A stretch of 64,000 nt of DNA from Tamarix chinensis (GCA_030549775.1 CM060173.1:67212367-67276366), one strand, 5' to 3'; positions 1 to 15,996 are shown, counted from the first letter of the stretch. The notes: a model not told the origin generated them from the sequence alone. Numbers and translations are program-made.

Positions 1-1147
1 AGACCCATATTACACTACATAACATATCAGTATAATCGTACTTCCACCATAATAATAGGAAGTATTATCTTATCTCGGTCCAATGATATCTAAGTACAAC
101 AAAGAAGAAGGATATATAGGTTGAAGAACCACCAAAATTATCTCCTAGATCACCTTATAAAAATTATAAGACTAAATAAGAAATAATATCTTTATAAAAC
201 CAATTTCAACACGAAGGCTACTCAAAATTGTTTCTTATACTTGAAATATAAATACTTTGATTCTAGATAATTAATTCAAATTGGTGGTATTAAAATACAA
301 TTTGGATCATTTTGAACCAATCTGGATAATCAATTTAAGTAACATAAATCATACCAATAACCAGTCTAATAAAATCATTTATGGAAGTTAGGGTTTTAAG
401 CCTAAAATAAAAATTGGCTGAATCTAGATAATTTTTTCAAATTAATGATTTTGATATGCAATTACACATATTTTAAACCATTTTACAAGCTTAATTAATA
501 AAAATATTCAGGATCACATAAAATCAAGCTAGATGGAGATATCTAGGTCAAAAATCAAAAACCTCAAAATCAAAATAGTCCACCTATATACACATAAGAC
601 TCATATATACACATCATGGAGGCTAGTTTAGCTTTAAAAAAATCCAAATCATATCAACCAGCTCATTTATCAAAGGAGGAGAATGATCATTATGCAAACT
701 ATATTTTTACTAAAATAGGTCATTGAAAGTTATCATTAGATAAAAGATAGGTGGCAATCTCAACTTCAACCAGTTGTAACAATCCATAGGTGTTATTGGT
801 CATGCATTGTGTAAAGTGGAGGTTAAGTTGTTGTTGAGATATTACGTTTTTCCTTGATTCTTCAGTGTTGCTGTTATTGTTGTTATTATCGATCTAGTAT
901 AGATGTCAGCAGTGAATTTCAACAAGTTGTTGTTACTAGGTTGTTACAACAATTTGAGGTTGGAAGTAGTTATCATGCTATTGTTATAGTGGTTTTTCAG
1001 TAGTTTTTGTCATCAATTGTTGAAATTCATCGACAATGGTTTGCTGCCATGGTGGTGGCTAGAGAACGACCATGGAAAAGGAATGATAAAGAAGAAGTTA
1101 TGGACATAATGTTTTCTATTCATTTGTTCATCTCTACTACAGTAAAA
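1..1147. other. No recognisable feature
   Basis: AT-rich sequence without a long open frame, RNA gene or terminal repeat that I can recognise. It has no clear similarity to the LTR families found elsewhere in the window. It could be an internal region or LTR of an unrecognised retroelement, because a G-run resembling a polypurine tract follows directly. Confidence 0.4.
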
Positions 1148-1180
1148 ATGAAGGGGGGGGGGAAGTGATAAAACTCTACA
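1148..1180 (+). other. Candidate polypurine tract and LTR junction
   Basis: An A-rich then G-rich purine run (AATGAAGGGGGGGGGGAAG) is followed at once by TGATAAAACTC. This is the arrangement of a plant Ty3/Gypsy polypurine tract followed by a 3' LTR beginning with TG. No matching second LTR was found in the window, so this is only a suggestion. A plain homopolymer run is the alternative. Confidence 0.25.
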
Positions 1181-1262
1181 TATACACATTTTTTACCCCC
1201 CTTTTTCGATGATGTTCATATATGTTTTTGTAGTTATCAGTCTATAGGGTGTAGTATATTAG

Positions 1263-1735
1263 TAGAGTTGTTAACAAATTGAGCTGGCTCAATTTGACTC
1301 ATTTTTTTAACAATATAAATCAAACTCGAGCCTTACTTTTAGGCTTATTTATTAAACGAGTCAATATTGAGTCAATGGAGGTTTAACTTGTTATTCACAA
1401 GCCCACTGAAATTCGGCTCAAGTTGGGCCTGCCTTATTAATAAGCATGAGTCATTCATTTATAGCCTGGAATTGAATATAATTTATTTAATAAATGATTT
1501 AAATAGTTAAATGAGCCTTTACAAAAGCTAAATAATTAGATGAGTTAATTTGGTTTGTTTAAATTTCAAATGAGCATAGTAGTTAACCAAACCAAGCCAC
1601 GAATCAAATCATAATAAACAAGCCAAGCTGACCCATCTCTCAAACCTCATATAACCGAGCTCGAACCTAAAAAACCTAAATGATTTGAGCTTGATATAGG
1701 GGTATTTGGCTCAAATTATCTCATTGAAAACCCTA
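1263..1735. mobile_element. Small hAT-like non-autonomous element
   Basis: The ends read TAGAGTTGTTAA on the left and, in reverse complement, TAGGGTTTTCAA on the right (9 of 12 match). The body is rich in GAGCT/CTCGAG/GAGCC words, typical of a widespread class of plant hAT-like MITEs. The flanking octamers are TATATTAG and TATACTGC (5 of 8 match), so the target duplication is decayed or the ends are slightly misplaced. There is no transposase coding. Family assignment is by terminal sequence style only. Confidence 0.5.
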
Positions 1736-3546
1736 TATACTGCTAAATTTATCCATCTTGTAGGGAAACATAACATGCACATGTAAAAAACTTAGAACTT
1801 GTATTCTAAGTAACCAAAGCACAAAGTTTTGTAATATGGGAAATATATATATATATAGGGTGACACACTCTACTGGCAAAGCCATGTGATGTAATTTTAA
1901 AGCTAACTACAACTATCATTTATATCTTAAATGTGTATAATGGCCTTTGGATTAATTGAAGATCTCTACATTCTATGTGCTTATAATGTCCAATAATCCC
2001 AGTATTCATATCCCTTTCACCATTGCCATATTTTCCCTTCCTCCTCCTTCCGTGTCATATATAAGCTAAGATAAAATCAAGTGTAAAGGAGAGCTTAATA
2101 AAAAGGTAAGGAAAGGATGAAGGAAGGATAATTTATAGAGAAAAAACCTACCTAGTGGAAATAAAGAGAAGAAGAAGATAAAGTTGGAAAAGGGTATACT
2201 TTATATGTTTTATTCTATTTTCTCTTCTTCATCTTTTACTTATAATTTTATACTTTATTTTTATACTATGGAAATCAACTTGAAAACTTCCATCTTTGTG
2301 GGGAGGATATAAATTATTTATGTGTTCTAACACTCAAAATGTTTTAGTACTATGTTTGTGATTAATGGAAATTTCATCTTTGATGTTCTTAAATGGAAAT
2401 TTCAAAGCCACAAATGGAATCTACCCAACCAAATGATACCCAAGAGAGATAATTATGATAGTAAATATCAAAGTGGTGTTTAGATCACCATGGAGACATG
2501 TTTAATAATAGGCAATAATGCTTGAAAACTCAATATGTAATGTTATTGTTGGTTCATGTACTAAGATGGTGAAAACCCAAGAGTATATTTCACCTTAAGT
2601 GAAACCTAGTGAGTGGATGAGTGTTGGTCTCCTATGGTATATTCCATGCTATAGTATAATGTATGTTTTAGTATATGGTGATTTGAACTACCTCTACCAC
2701 AATCGTTACCATTATTATCTTCATTTCTACTTGTATAAGTAACTTAGTATTTGATTTCATATTTTTTTTCCTCTTACTTTTACACTATTAAATTGGTTAT
2801 GTATTATTAGTTACAACAACTTGTTTCTATTTCCATTATCTTATAAATTACAAAATTTCCTATCTAACAAATATTATCAATCTCAAAGGGATGATACTTA
2901 ATCACTCTATATCATTTTGGGATAACTGTGTACACTTACACATAGTGCAATGATTTTTTTCATATATTTTAGTGATTTTATACATTAGCACACACCAAGG
3001 TTTTTGGTTTTGTTACCAAGGATTGGTGATAGTGTTGTATTGTGTAAGATGAAATATTGTAGTTTGGTTTCAATGTAGAGTTCACTGTGTTTTAATTTTT
3101 TATTTTTTGTACTATTTTTTCTAGCATATGAGTGATTCTAATGAGTCAAATCTTTTACCCTTTGATCTAAAGATTACGCACACTCTAAGATGAAGATTAT
3201 CCAACTTACATGCACAACAACAAAATATATTTTCTTAATCACTTGCTCATTCCAATGTGAAAATGGCCATGTGTAGCTCTTTGAGGATGATTAGTAGTTG
3301 GCCAACCTGGTGTTGGGCATGGGTTTTGAAAGCATTGACATCCGGAGTCTTTTGATCTATCCTTGACATACCAAAGTTTAGGACTACACCCCACTTTTAT
3401 TTCTGTAATTTAAGATCATGTACTTTGATTTAATTTTCCTTGTATATTTGAATATTGAGGATTTTCGAGGTCTTGTACTTAAAAATCTTTATTTTGGTAT
3501 TTATATAATATATGTTGGCGTACTCTACTTTGGTGTTGGTTGGTTT
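1736..3546. other. No recognisable feature
   Basis: AT-rich DNA without an open frame of note. It includes a purine-rich stretch near 2060-2200. Part of it may be the upstream portion of the plus-strand LTR whose 3' end is seen at 3547-3710, but I could not align it with confidence. Confidence 0.35.
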
Positions 3547-3710
3547 GCTTCTCAAGCTTATATCTAACATATGACGGGCGACTGACTCTTATTCTATATT
3601 AGGTATGGTGGTAACACACCATTTTTCCCACCATTTTTCCTAAGTGTTTATTATTTTTCCACTTCCATAAGGTTTTAAAAAAAATTAGTAGTGAAAAGTA
3701 GGGATTGTTT
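3547..3710 (+). mobile_element. 3' end of a family T LTR (plus)
   Basis: Read in reverse complement, this block aligns well with the first about 170 bases of the minus-strand solo LTR at 51234. Shared words include TTTTCACTA, AGGAAAAATGG, ACCACCA.ACCTAA and CGCCCGTC. It is therefore the 3' terminal part of a plus-strand LTR of the same family. It abuts the 3' end of an oppositely oriented copy at 3715 with about 4 bases between. The upstream part of this LTR could not be traced. Confidence 0.6.
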
Positions 3711-3714
3711 CCGT

Positions 3715-6700
3715 TATAATACCACCCATTTTTCAAACAACCTATGTATGGACTTTTTATACTTTTGTTAAAGCATTTGCTGAGGCAAAATAAAAACAAT
3801 CTATGAAGAATTAGGTGCTACCACCCTAGCAAAATATAGATGTTATGTTGTTAGCTTATGTTAGACATAAGGGTAAGTATCCAAACCAACAAAACACTAG
3901 AAAACAAGACCATGCAAAAATGACAACATAAGTGATAGAGAGTTCAAGGTTCACAAACCAAAGCAATGTATATAGCCCAAAAATATTATAAAATACATAA
4001 ATGGAAAACCCACAATTAAAAAAGTTAGTAGATATAAGAAATGTCTATATCTCTAAAGGGTAAAATAAGAAAGGAATCACTAAAATTTCTATTCTCAAAT
4101 ATTCTTTCCTCAAACTACTATATGACTATGTATTAGCTAGCCACATCTATTTACACAAGGTCCTCTACCTTTTAAAAAAAATTGGTGACCGGTTAAATGC
4201 AGAGGTTAATATGATATGTACTAATCATGCTAAGTTACCCTATCATGGAGGTTCATGATACACAGATGATAAAAAAAATAGGCATACATGGATCATTCTT
4301 AACTTACACACCACATGCTCATACATCAAACATATTAAATATACATATAACATGCATAGGTCATATTCATAATATGTAATGCATATACATGTAAATGAAT
4401 ATTAGGGGCAACATGCTCAACAATAGTTACCAAGTCATAGATAATTATTCGTAAAGGTAATAGTACATCAGGGTGTGTTATCATGCATAACTCAAACAAG
4501 GCCGAATATATAATGCTTAGTTTCACATTATAATCATGCAAGTACCCATACATGTACTAACAGATTTAATCTAAGCAACCACTAGGGTTTATTTCCAATG
4601 GCTCAACTCTTTAGGTTATACCACTTCCTTATTCATATATGGCATAGATCAACATCTAGTTAAAATTTCATTCAACAACCAATTAGTTACTAAAACCATT
4701 AACCAAGTGTATAACCAGCCTCATCCTTTTTCTCATTTATCCATTTTTCGTCCTTATCTAATTATTTACATTCACTTATTCATTATCTAAGTCTTTATCA
4801 TCCATTTAATTATCATCCATATTTTATTATTATCGAGCGATGGACTATGCACCCCCATGGTCTCATATACTAAGAAAGCCTATCCAAATAAGGGACATAG
4901 AGTCTAGTCCAAGCTAATCACCAAAACAAGCATAAGTCCAGACCTAATCCAATCACTAGAATGGATATAATTCTAGACTGAAGCTAACCACCTAGGTAAC
5001 AAGACCCTTTAGTATCGATACCTCCTAGTATATCACCAGTGTCTAGAGTAGGTAATACACCAAAAACTCTCAAGGCCCCACTCGAAGACACCAATAAATG
5101 CCAGAGGATAGACTAAATCTCGATAGCTAATCAAGTATTAGGTAATACAAACCCATACACAACTCGATTATCTTTTTCTTTACGTGATTAGTATATTAAT
5201 TGTGAGATAAGTGATCATACAAGGCCCATGCAAAAGCAAGCAAGGCATTTTCCATGCTTCTTCCATATCAATCCTTTTCTTTCCATTTTCTCAATCATGT
5301 GGGGTTTTAATTTATCCTTATCCAATATTATTCAGGTGCATCATGTTATTTTATTAAATCCTAAGTTGTATTTCATTGCCCTTTTCTCAAAACTATCACA
5401 TTCCATACATGAAAACCCATGTAGCCTTTACAATAATCTAAAGTATATCATAAACTATGATCCATTTAATCCTGTATTTTATCCCATTAGAAATCATAGG
5501 ATAGTCTCAAACACATCCTCAAAGCATAACTAAACCAAAAGAAAACAAACCACATAAACTAGCTGAATTAGTTAATTGGTCTGGCCCAGATAGTTTATCA
5601 AGTGCACGAACAAGTTTATCAGTTTGGATCGACTGATCGATCAGATCAGTTTGACTCAACCAGACCATACTTTTCCTCAAACTCATTGAATGGTTTGGGA
5701 AAACTAGTCAATTGTTCATAGACCAGTCAATCATTTCTATCCAACCATCCAATGGTATTAAGAAGAAAGTAAGACTAAGGTCTCTATAGGCTTACCTATT
5801 GATGGGTTGGGTCAATAAGGCGATTGGCTTGACCTAACTAATCGATTTGTTTGTCCTAAAATAACACCAAACCATAAATTTCATTTAGATTCATACTTAT
5901 AAATCATCCTTAACCACATTAGAAAATATATCAACATAATATAACACATTTTCAACCAATTTAACTTGCATATTGTAACATTGAGTCATCATATCCTATT
6001 TTATCAATCTTTATGCTTTTTGCTCAAAGTATACAATCTATCCATCTAAATCACTTATGTAGGCTATATACATTCATGCCAACATATAGCATCAACTTAA
6101 AGATTTCATAACATGTAGGAATACTCATTAATCATTTTAGAAGCAAGAATCACTTACTTATTACAACAAAAAATTCCCTTAAACCAGAAATTCCAATCTA
6201 TGAGAATATCAACTTTTAAAACCTTAAAATAATGAATCTTAAACTCATAAATTCATACAAAACCTTAATAACTTTTTAAATTAAAACAAAGGAAAAGAAA
6301 GACATACCACACTTAGGATAAAAATAGGAAAATGCTCAGCTAAACAACTCAATATATTTCCCAAATCTAATCCTTCCTTGCTTAACAATTAAAACAAGAG
6401 AGAGATAGAGAAATGATCAAAAGAGAGTGAGAAGTTCAACCACAAGGTTTGAATTGTAGAAAAGAGGGAGGTGAATACAGAGACTTAGGGATTTTGATGA
6501 TTGAAAGAAATGTGCACAAAAGGGGTGGTTGGGGATATTTATAGACAACCAATCGAGAGGAATAATAGGGGCTACAGGAACAATTTGAAACCCCTAGAAA
6601 TTACCGTTTGAATTTAGGCTAAATGGTTGGATTTCAGCCAAGATATGTTGATCTATTATCCATAGTTCAAATGGTGTTTTTGTATAATGCCTATCAATTA

Positions 6701-7264
6701 GGCTAGAATTAGAACTCACAAGAGATGTAATGGAAGGTCAACGTGGAAGAAATCATCCAGTTGCTCAGAAAAATGCCTAAGATTAAAGCATTGATCTTAG
6801 AAAAATGTAGAGGAGAGAGGTGGAAGAAGAAAAGGTTGAGGTCATCTCTCTCCTTTAATTATCTCAGTTCACCTCCAGATTAATTTAAGGCAATATTTTA
6901 GGCTAAATATATCATAAAAATAGTTAAGAATCTCTTAAGGATACTTTAGCATGAGTTGGTAAAGTTCTATTTTAGTATAATTTTTTTTTTAGAAAATTGA
7001 TTTCAAAAAATATGTCCAGCTCAACAAACTGGTTGATCAGTTTGGGCCTACCACTCAGTCGGTTTAGTCGAGAAAATCCATTTTGCTTAAATGACAAACC
7101 AATCTATCGATTCATCTAAAAAACTCATTGAACTTCATTTTTCAACCTTGTTCTAGACCAAACTTTGCCTCAAACAACATCATAACATTAAATCAAAATG
7201 ATAGGTTAAAAAATTGGCATAATTCTCATTCAATATTTTTTTAAAAAATATAGGGGGTATTGCA
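3715..7264 (-). mobile_element. Family T LTR, minus strand (LTR F)
   Basis: It begins TATAATACCACCCATTTTTC (a decayed TGTAATACCCCC end) and finishes with AGGGGGTATTGCA. It aligns along much of its length with the solo LTR at 51234-58459. One example is the block around 4840-5180 (ATCGATACCTCCTAGTATAT and neighbours), matching 52120-52400. Another is the block 6950-7264, matching 58140-58459. About 3.55 kb fits the family's 3.0-3.7 kb. Flanking pentamers (TCCGT and TAAGT) match poorly, so a clean target duplication is not shown. No internal retroelement region accompanies it. Confidence 0.65.
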
Positions 7265-9191
7265 TAAGTAGGTTTAATAAAAGATTAATCAAGATTATGC
7301 ATTCTATGATCAAATTACCCTTAAATGGTAAACATATGGAATATGTAAATAGTGAAAGTCAAGCCTTGACCATTTACCTTAAATTTGACTTTTTTTTTAT
7401 TACTTTGACCTAGACTTTGACTTTTCTTCCTTTTGTTGGTAAATATTGAATTTTTTTTAATAAGGCATTTGACCTTATTTTACAATATTTAACTCAAATA
7501 TGTCTAATGTTTTAGAGATTTTGGGACTAAAAGTGGTTATTGAGAGGAATGTTGATAGAAGTTTACCTTTGACTTTTTTGGTGAATAGTGTTTTTTAGAA
7601 AAGCTCTTATTTAATTTGTTTTGGCATTCTAAGTGGGTTCCCACTCTTAGTTTAGTCTTTTAGGATCACGAATCATACTCTTTTATCTTTTCAAGCTTTG
7701 TGAGATATTCAAAGTAATTAAATATAGTTAAGTGTGATTGATCTTAGCTTAGCTTTATTGTTTTGACTTTGCTTTGTTTGGCTAGTATGCCATTAGCTTG
7801 TTGTATGATCTTGGATGGTTAATTTGTCTAAGTGTTGAATTAATGAGAACATGTTGACCTTATTTAACTTATGATGACACTTGAATAATTAGAATTAAAA
7901 AATTACAATTGGAATGGTTTGGTTATGAGTTGTTACTTGTTGTGAGGTTATGATTGGTCACCTAACCTTAACCTTTTATGGCTAGTTGTTTGTTTTGACC
8001 CTTGTGGTCAAAGTCTTGGTGACTTGATGTGGATTTCATGTTTGGATCTTTATCTTTATTTGAGTTAAAATATTAATCACTTAAAATAAAAGACAATTTG
8101 AGGTGGTCAAGCATCTTAAGCCTCAAGTGCTAAAGACCTTAAGGGTCAAAGGGGTCATTTCTACGTCATAAGTTAAATAACAAAATCCTATAAGGGTATG
8201 TATGCTTAAGGATTTGGAGCTCAAATTTTGATGTTCAACAAGCAATTGTGTGATTCCTTGACTAGCTATTTTGGAAGTGAGTGAGTTACTATAGTTGATG
8301 ACTATGGTGGTTTCCATGGTTGAGACGATAATCCCTCTCAAAGTCAAATGGAATGACTTGATTTGATCACCTAAATATAGGTTGATACCTAGGAATGAGT
8401 GTGTGTTAGATTTAATTACTCAAAACATTAGTAAAGTGGGCATATGAGTATCCTAAGTTGCATTTTAGATGTTATCAGTCAAAATATCAATAGGTTAGGT
8501 ATCTTAGTATCCTAAGTTATATGTTAGATGTTATCACATGGAATATCAATGGTGCATTGGTTGATACATATGCCTTGGCTATTTGAGATTATTGGTGATA
8601 TTGAACATGAGTATCTTATCTAACGTGAATGGTGCATGATTTATGATAACCATGTGATTCCATACCTTTATGCCTTATCTCAAGCTGGTGGGTGTTACAT
8701 GTGATATCATGCCTATATTATGTTACATGTTATCTATAATTTAGTGTAAGAGTTTAATCTTATCAGTACACGAGTATTGATGTATCCATTGCATGGTCAC
8801 TACCCAATTCAAATAGGTAGATGAAAAAGTGGTGTGCAAGGTTCTACGACCTTGGTACAAGTGTTGGATTTCTCGTGCAACATTGGGATTCTGTTAGAGA
8901 GTAAAGCTTCTAGTGTTTTGTCCCAGGATGAGATTTTTTATTTTATTTTTTCTTATTTATCTAGATTTTTTAAACACTATTTAAGATTTCTACATTCTAT
9001 AAAGAATTTTAATTTGCATAGTTTTGCTATGTTGTTGGTTGATTTGAATACCCAGCATTACATCTGCCATAAGCTTATGTGAACATGTGTTCTTCTTATG
9101 GTAGATGTGGTGGTATCAGCCCATGTATCTTGTTTTGGATTCTACCCTATCTTTTAAAATAATATTTTTTTGTAAAAGTAAAGGTGTTACA
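7265..9191 (+). mobile_element. Family T LTR, 3' part, plus strand (LTR H)
   Basis: It ends GTAAAAGTAAAGGTGTTACA, and the block GTGGTGGTATCAGCCCATG before it aligns with GTGGCAGTAACACCCATTG near the end of the solo LTR at 53816-57564. The segment at 7365-7440 has repeated GACTTTGAC/TTGACC words, found at the middle of that LTR (55930). Only the 3' half or so is present. The left limit is simply where LTR F stops, so F may have inserted here or the 5' part may have been lost. Confidence 0.5.
8448..8565. repeat. 58-bp direct repeat, two copies
   Basis: AGTATCCTAAGTT.....TTAGATGTTATCA...AATATCAAT occurs at 8448 and again at 8506, giving a period of 58 bp with several substitutions. It lies inside LTR H. 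Confidence 0.6.
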
Positions 9192-11483
<2,292 letters not shown>

Positions 11484-11560
11484 ATTTATACTTATTATTT
11501 TGATGGCTTCATTTAGGTATGATAGCTGATAGTCATAATGAAGATGTCAAGCCTACATGT
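11484..11560. other. Short spacer
   Basis: No recognisable feature between the end of LTR G and the terminus-like sequence at 11561. Confidence 0.4.
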
Positions 11561-12273
11561 AACATCCCAAAATTTACTTCTAATTTTGATTTTTATTTTC
11601 TAAAACCTAAATATAAAATAATTAGTTATTATTGCCATACTTCATATGAGTTCGGGTTTCATAACATTCTCATATCAAGTGAAAGGTGAAAATAATAATG
11701 TGCTAAACAAGATAAAAAGAGAATAAACATGATTTCATGAATGTAGATAAGAGTTTGGAGACAAAACACCGAGTAATATACTAATCAAAATACAATAAAA
11801 GGAAAATATATATCCAAGAATCCATAATATATCCAGACAAAAACCCTAGCTAAAAGATAACTGAGAGTCTATACCCAAGTCCCAATGATACAAGCATACC
11901 TCCTTAGGAAGTTCATCAAACTCAGTAAAGTCATCAAGATGAACATTAGAAACCTACACCTCAACAATGGGGTCATCTTCTCATGGAAATAAACAACACC
12001 CATGAAAAATATGACAAGTAAAAACATATTGAATAAAGTAAAAATATGTATCAATATAATATACATGCATAACACATAAGGTCATACTAAGAGAAAACTA
12101 AAAGTGCCCACAAAACATGGTATAAGATGACTTAAAATGCAACTGTATTAAAATCCATAATTAGGTGATCAATGAACTATTTTAATTAACACATTGAAAC
12201 CAAGGTACCACTAATAACAATACTCTCTCCTTTCCCCCACAAATGGGATAAAGGCAATTAACCTCACTAATAC
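11561..12273 (-). mobile_element. Family T LTR fragment (LTR P, first part)
   Basis: It starts TGTAACATCCCAAAATTTAC, a family T terminus, and carries words seen in the 3' quarter of minus-strand copies. It is interrupted at 12274 by another LTR. Sequence resembling its continuation resumes at 15427 with CTTAAGTACATGTACCCCCTATAAG, equivalent to the ATCGATACCTCC block of other copies. The orientation is inferred from that block. Confidence 0.45.
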
Positions 12274-15200
12274 TATAACACCCCCACAATTTAGTCCTTA
12301 GAAATTTCATTTTATAAAAGCATTAATTACAATGTAATGGGTGTTATCGCTACAATTAGCATGAGCCTAATTTTATCACCTTCCTTATGCAAAGTTCTAA
12401 GGCTCAAAACATCCTACATACAACAATAATAATCAAAATACGATAAGGAACATAAGAGTCCAAAGGAAAACCAACTACAACAAAAGCTAGTACCTGAAGG
12501 TATGATTCTAGTTTGACTAAACTATTACACCTAAAAGCTCATTCTAAGAATGGAATATCGTCATAAGAATCCCACTAATCCTTGCCATGTTTAAATGCCT
12601 CATGCCACTTCATTGCTCACACATATCTATCTACAAATTTAGTATCAATATGACTTTATTATACCTAACAAGAGGCAACATACTCACATTCCATGTGTTC
12701 ACATAGAAGTAGAAAACATGCTTAAAGCATAAAACTACATATGATAACAAGAATATAATTACCACAAGATAACATATCCAACATGAAAGTCTCATCCTCA
12801 ACAACCAACCTACTTATCCATTTCACATCAACCTCAAAGCACATAAGAATCATACTATAACCCATAATGAGCAGAGTAACACACTAAGGCACTATAAACT
12901 AACCAACTAAATCAATTGTAGTTAAGGCCAAAATAATAACGATAGCCTAGAGACATATAAATTAATCTATACATACTAGAACACAAAGTGATAGAATACC
13001 CTCATAACCATTCCATCAAGCCATTCTTAATAAATCACAAGTAGGCACAAAGGCAAATATTGAACCAATAATCAAATGCATCACTAATATCCATATACAT
13101 TGTTTACTTTCATTTTTAATACTCGAGAGGATACAAGATAAAATTTAGAGACATATAAAGTAAACCGACCATACTAGTGCACAAAGCAGCACACTACTCT
13201 CCCAATCGTACAACTCGAAGGCGTATAAAGTACACCAAGCATACTGGTGCGCTCATGGAAATAAAATACCATCCAACCTAGGCCACCCAATCCTTAAGTA
13301 TTGATACTCCCTATAAGACATATAGGTTACCCATAGAGTAGCCTAGTACCTTACTAAGGCAATAAGGCACACTAGTGAAAACAAATAAAAAATGACGACT
13401 CCTACCTGATCGCTAGAGTTGATAATCAGAGAGATAAACCATTTTCGATATTAGTGTCTTCCACTAAATATATTAGTAATTTACTTGAATATATCTCGTA
13501 ATACACAAATGTCAAGTTTCCTTACTAACCATTTTTCCTTTATTTTCAATTATTCTAGATAACCCTAAAGTCAATAGTCTAAACCAAAGTTAAAGTCAAC
13601 ATTAAGCTCAATCTATCAATATACTAAGGTCATTTTATGTCTAATTATTCATATTATGCATATTAGATCAACAATAATTACAATGCCCTTAAAACCCAAA
13701 TTATGCCATTATTGTCCAGTTTCTTACCAAATGTTATTATAATGAAAATTTGCCACGAAAAGGCTAAAAGATATTAATTCACAACTTGTTAGTGTGTAGG
13801 AAATTTCTATGGTTTAGAGATTGACTATGTTTTTGGTAATGCACGTATTTTATAACTCACATATACAAAACCCTAAGCATACATTTCTAATATGTCATAT
13901 ATCCCATGCAACACATATATATAGATATATAGCATGATTTGACATTTATGTTAGCAATTAGTATCATAGTGCATGTAATAATTCATTTTTTAATCTTAGA
14001 ACATGTGAATAGAAATTATCACAATATAACTCATTATGATTACATATTGTCATGCTATATATATCAACCCTAGCTCCAACTTGAAACAATAATCATGGAA
14101 CACTTAGCATGACATAAAAATAATATCTTAACAAGGCCACAAATTGTGATAAAACCCTAGACATGTATATGTTAACCCTTTACAAATTCCGCATGCATAC
14201 AACCCTCTTTTATAATAATTCAAACATGTATGCTAACTATTTAAGATCATGTGTTCAACATTCACACTTCTTCATAACACTTGTATAATGTAAAACTCTT
14301 ACATGATTCTAGTTCTTAAAAAACCTATCATGCTCACACACAAATTATACCATTTCATGAGTGATTGTATTTACCTAAATCTAAACTACACAAAAGCACA
14401 AAAGTTGTCTTCTCCACAATACCTCAAGGATTACCTAAGTAAGAAACACCCAACGACATATATATTATATCTAATAGAATAAAAAATTCAACAAAATTAA
14501 CAAAACCAAATTAGGAAAAAGGGTAGAAAAAATACAGGTAAATGACTACTATGCAAGCAATGATGTTGTAAGGCCTTAGCAGTGTGAGTTATTCATGTCA
14601 TAAGGGTTGAGTAATGCTACAAGCTCACACAACAATGGGGAGTAGTGTGTAGATGTCACACAAAAAAAAGGAGCTCAATGGGCAAGGCTCATACAACAAA
14701 GGAAACTGAGCGTTTTGTGTGATGTTTAGACACAATAAAGGGAAAGTAATTGAGTGGCTCATGTTTCTAAAGGGTGTGTAATGTGCATTGATTATCCAAA
14801 GGAGGAGGAAAAGTGTAAGTTTTGATAGTTTTGATACCGATAAATTCAATGAAAATTGTGAAACAAAAAATGAGAAGGTTGGGGATACTATAAATGGAAG
14901 CTTGAGAGGAAGGGGGTAAGTACACTAATCAAAGGGATTTAAGTTTTTGTTAGCTAAAAAAAATAAGAGTGCAAAAAATTTTAAATGGGAGAGGTAAAGT
15001 GCAAATGGCCGGGATGTGCAGATAAGGTATGGATGAGTAAAACATAGGGTTTAAGGTATAAAGTGAACAGGGGAGGGTGGGATGAAGGAAGAAAATACGT
15101 TAGTGGATAGGATGTGAAAGAAGCCAAAATCACAATAAGGTTAGGGGTTCTAGTTAGAATAACCAACAGGAGAGAAAAACATTTGGCTAGCAAAGCTTGG

Positions 15201-15426
15201 GTTCCATGGCTAAATAGATAAAGGATAGGGTCCAAACTAGGGTTAAAATTAATATTCCAAATTCTATCAAATTTTCATCTAATTAAAGTTATTTTTAATT
15301 TTCCATAATAATACATTTAATACTATACATCCTATAATAATTATTACCATTATAATTAATTACACACAATCACTACTTTTATAATTAGGTTTTCTAAATT
15401 AAGGTTTCTAGAAATGGAGTAGTATA
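12274..15426 (-). mobile_element. Family T solo LTR, minus strand (LTR N)
   Basis: The left end TATAACACCCCCACAATTTAG and the right end GAAATGGAGTAGTATA are decayed versions of the family termini. The first about 130 bases align with the reverse complement of the 3' end of the LTR at 53816-57564, including AATGGGTGTTA. The flanking pentamers AATAC (12269-12273) and GATAC (15427-15431) differ at one base, consistent with an old target duplication. There is no internal region, so this is a solo LTR formed by LTR-LTR recombination. Length is 3153 bp. Confidence 0.75.
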
Positions 15427-15996
15427 GATACTCTCATATCTAGGGTAAAACAAGCTTGGACCACCAATAAAATTCTAATGCTTAAGTACATGTACCCCCT
15501 ATAAGCTAGTGGATCAAACCAATAAAGAGTATATTATAGTCATTTGATTCTAATAGAAATAGGCAATTATTCTAATAATTTACACACTTGGTCGTAACTC
15601 ATGTGCTCTTCCACTATAAGTATTGACATCTTATTAGTAGCTTAATCAACACTTAGCACATAACAACAACATTACATGGTTTACTTAATGTCATTGTACT
15701 TCCACTTTTATTAACTTTGATTTATCATGAGGAAAAATTATTATCAATTTATTTCAAGGATATACAATTATCATGAATTTATTCCAACAAATGATAATTT
15801 TTAAAACACTTAGAATGCATTGTGATTATAAAACATTAGATGTGTTATGATCACATAAAGTAAAATTAATGCATAAGAGTGTATATTAAAGAGAAAAAGA
15901 AGAAGAAGAAACATTTCATAAGGAAAAAGATCATAATGCCCTTATAGAATTTTATTTTGGAGTTTTATTGTTTTAGTGAGACTAATTGATTGGTAT
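15427..15996 (-). mobile_element. Family T LTR fragment (LTR P, second part)
   Basis: TTAAGTACATGTACCCCCTATAAGCTAGTGG aligns with the conserved 'cttaagtatcgatacctcctata' block of family T (for example 13291 and, reversed, 56220). It is read as the continuation of the LTR interrupted at 12273. The right limit is set by the next LTR terminus at 15997. Confidence 0.4.
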
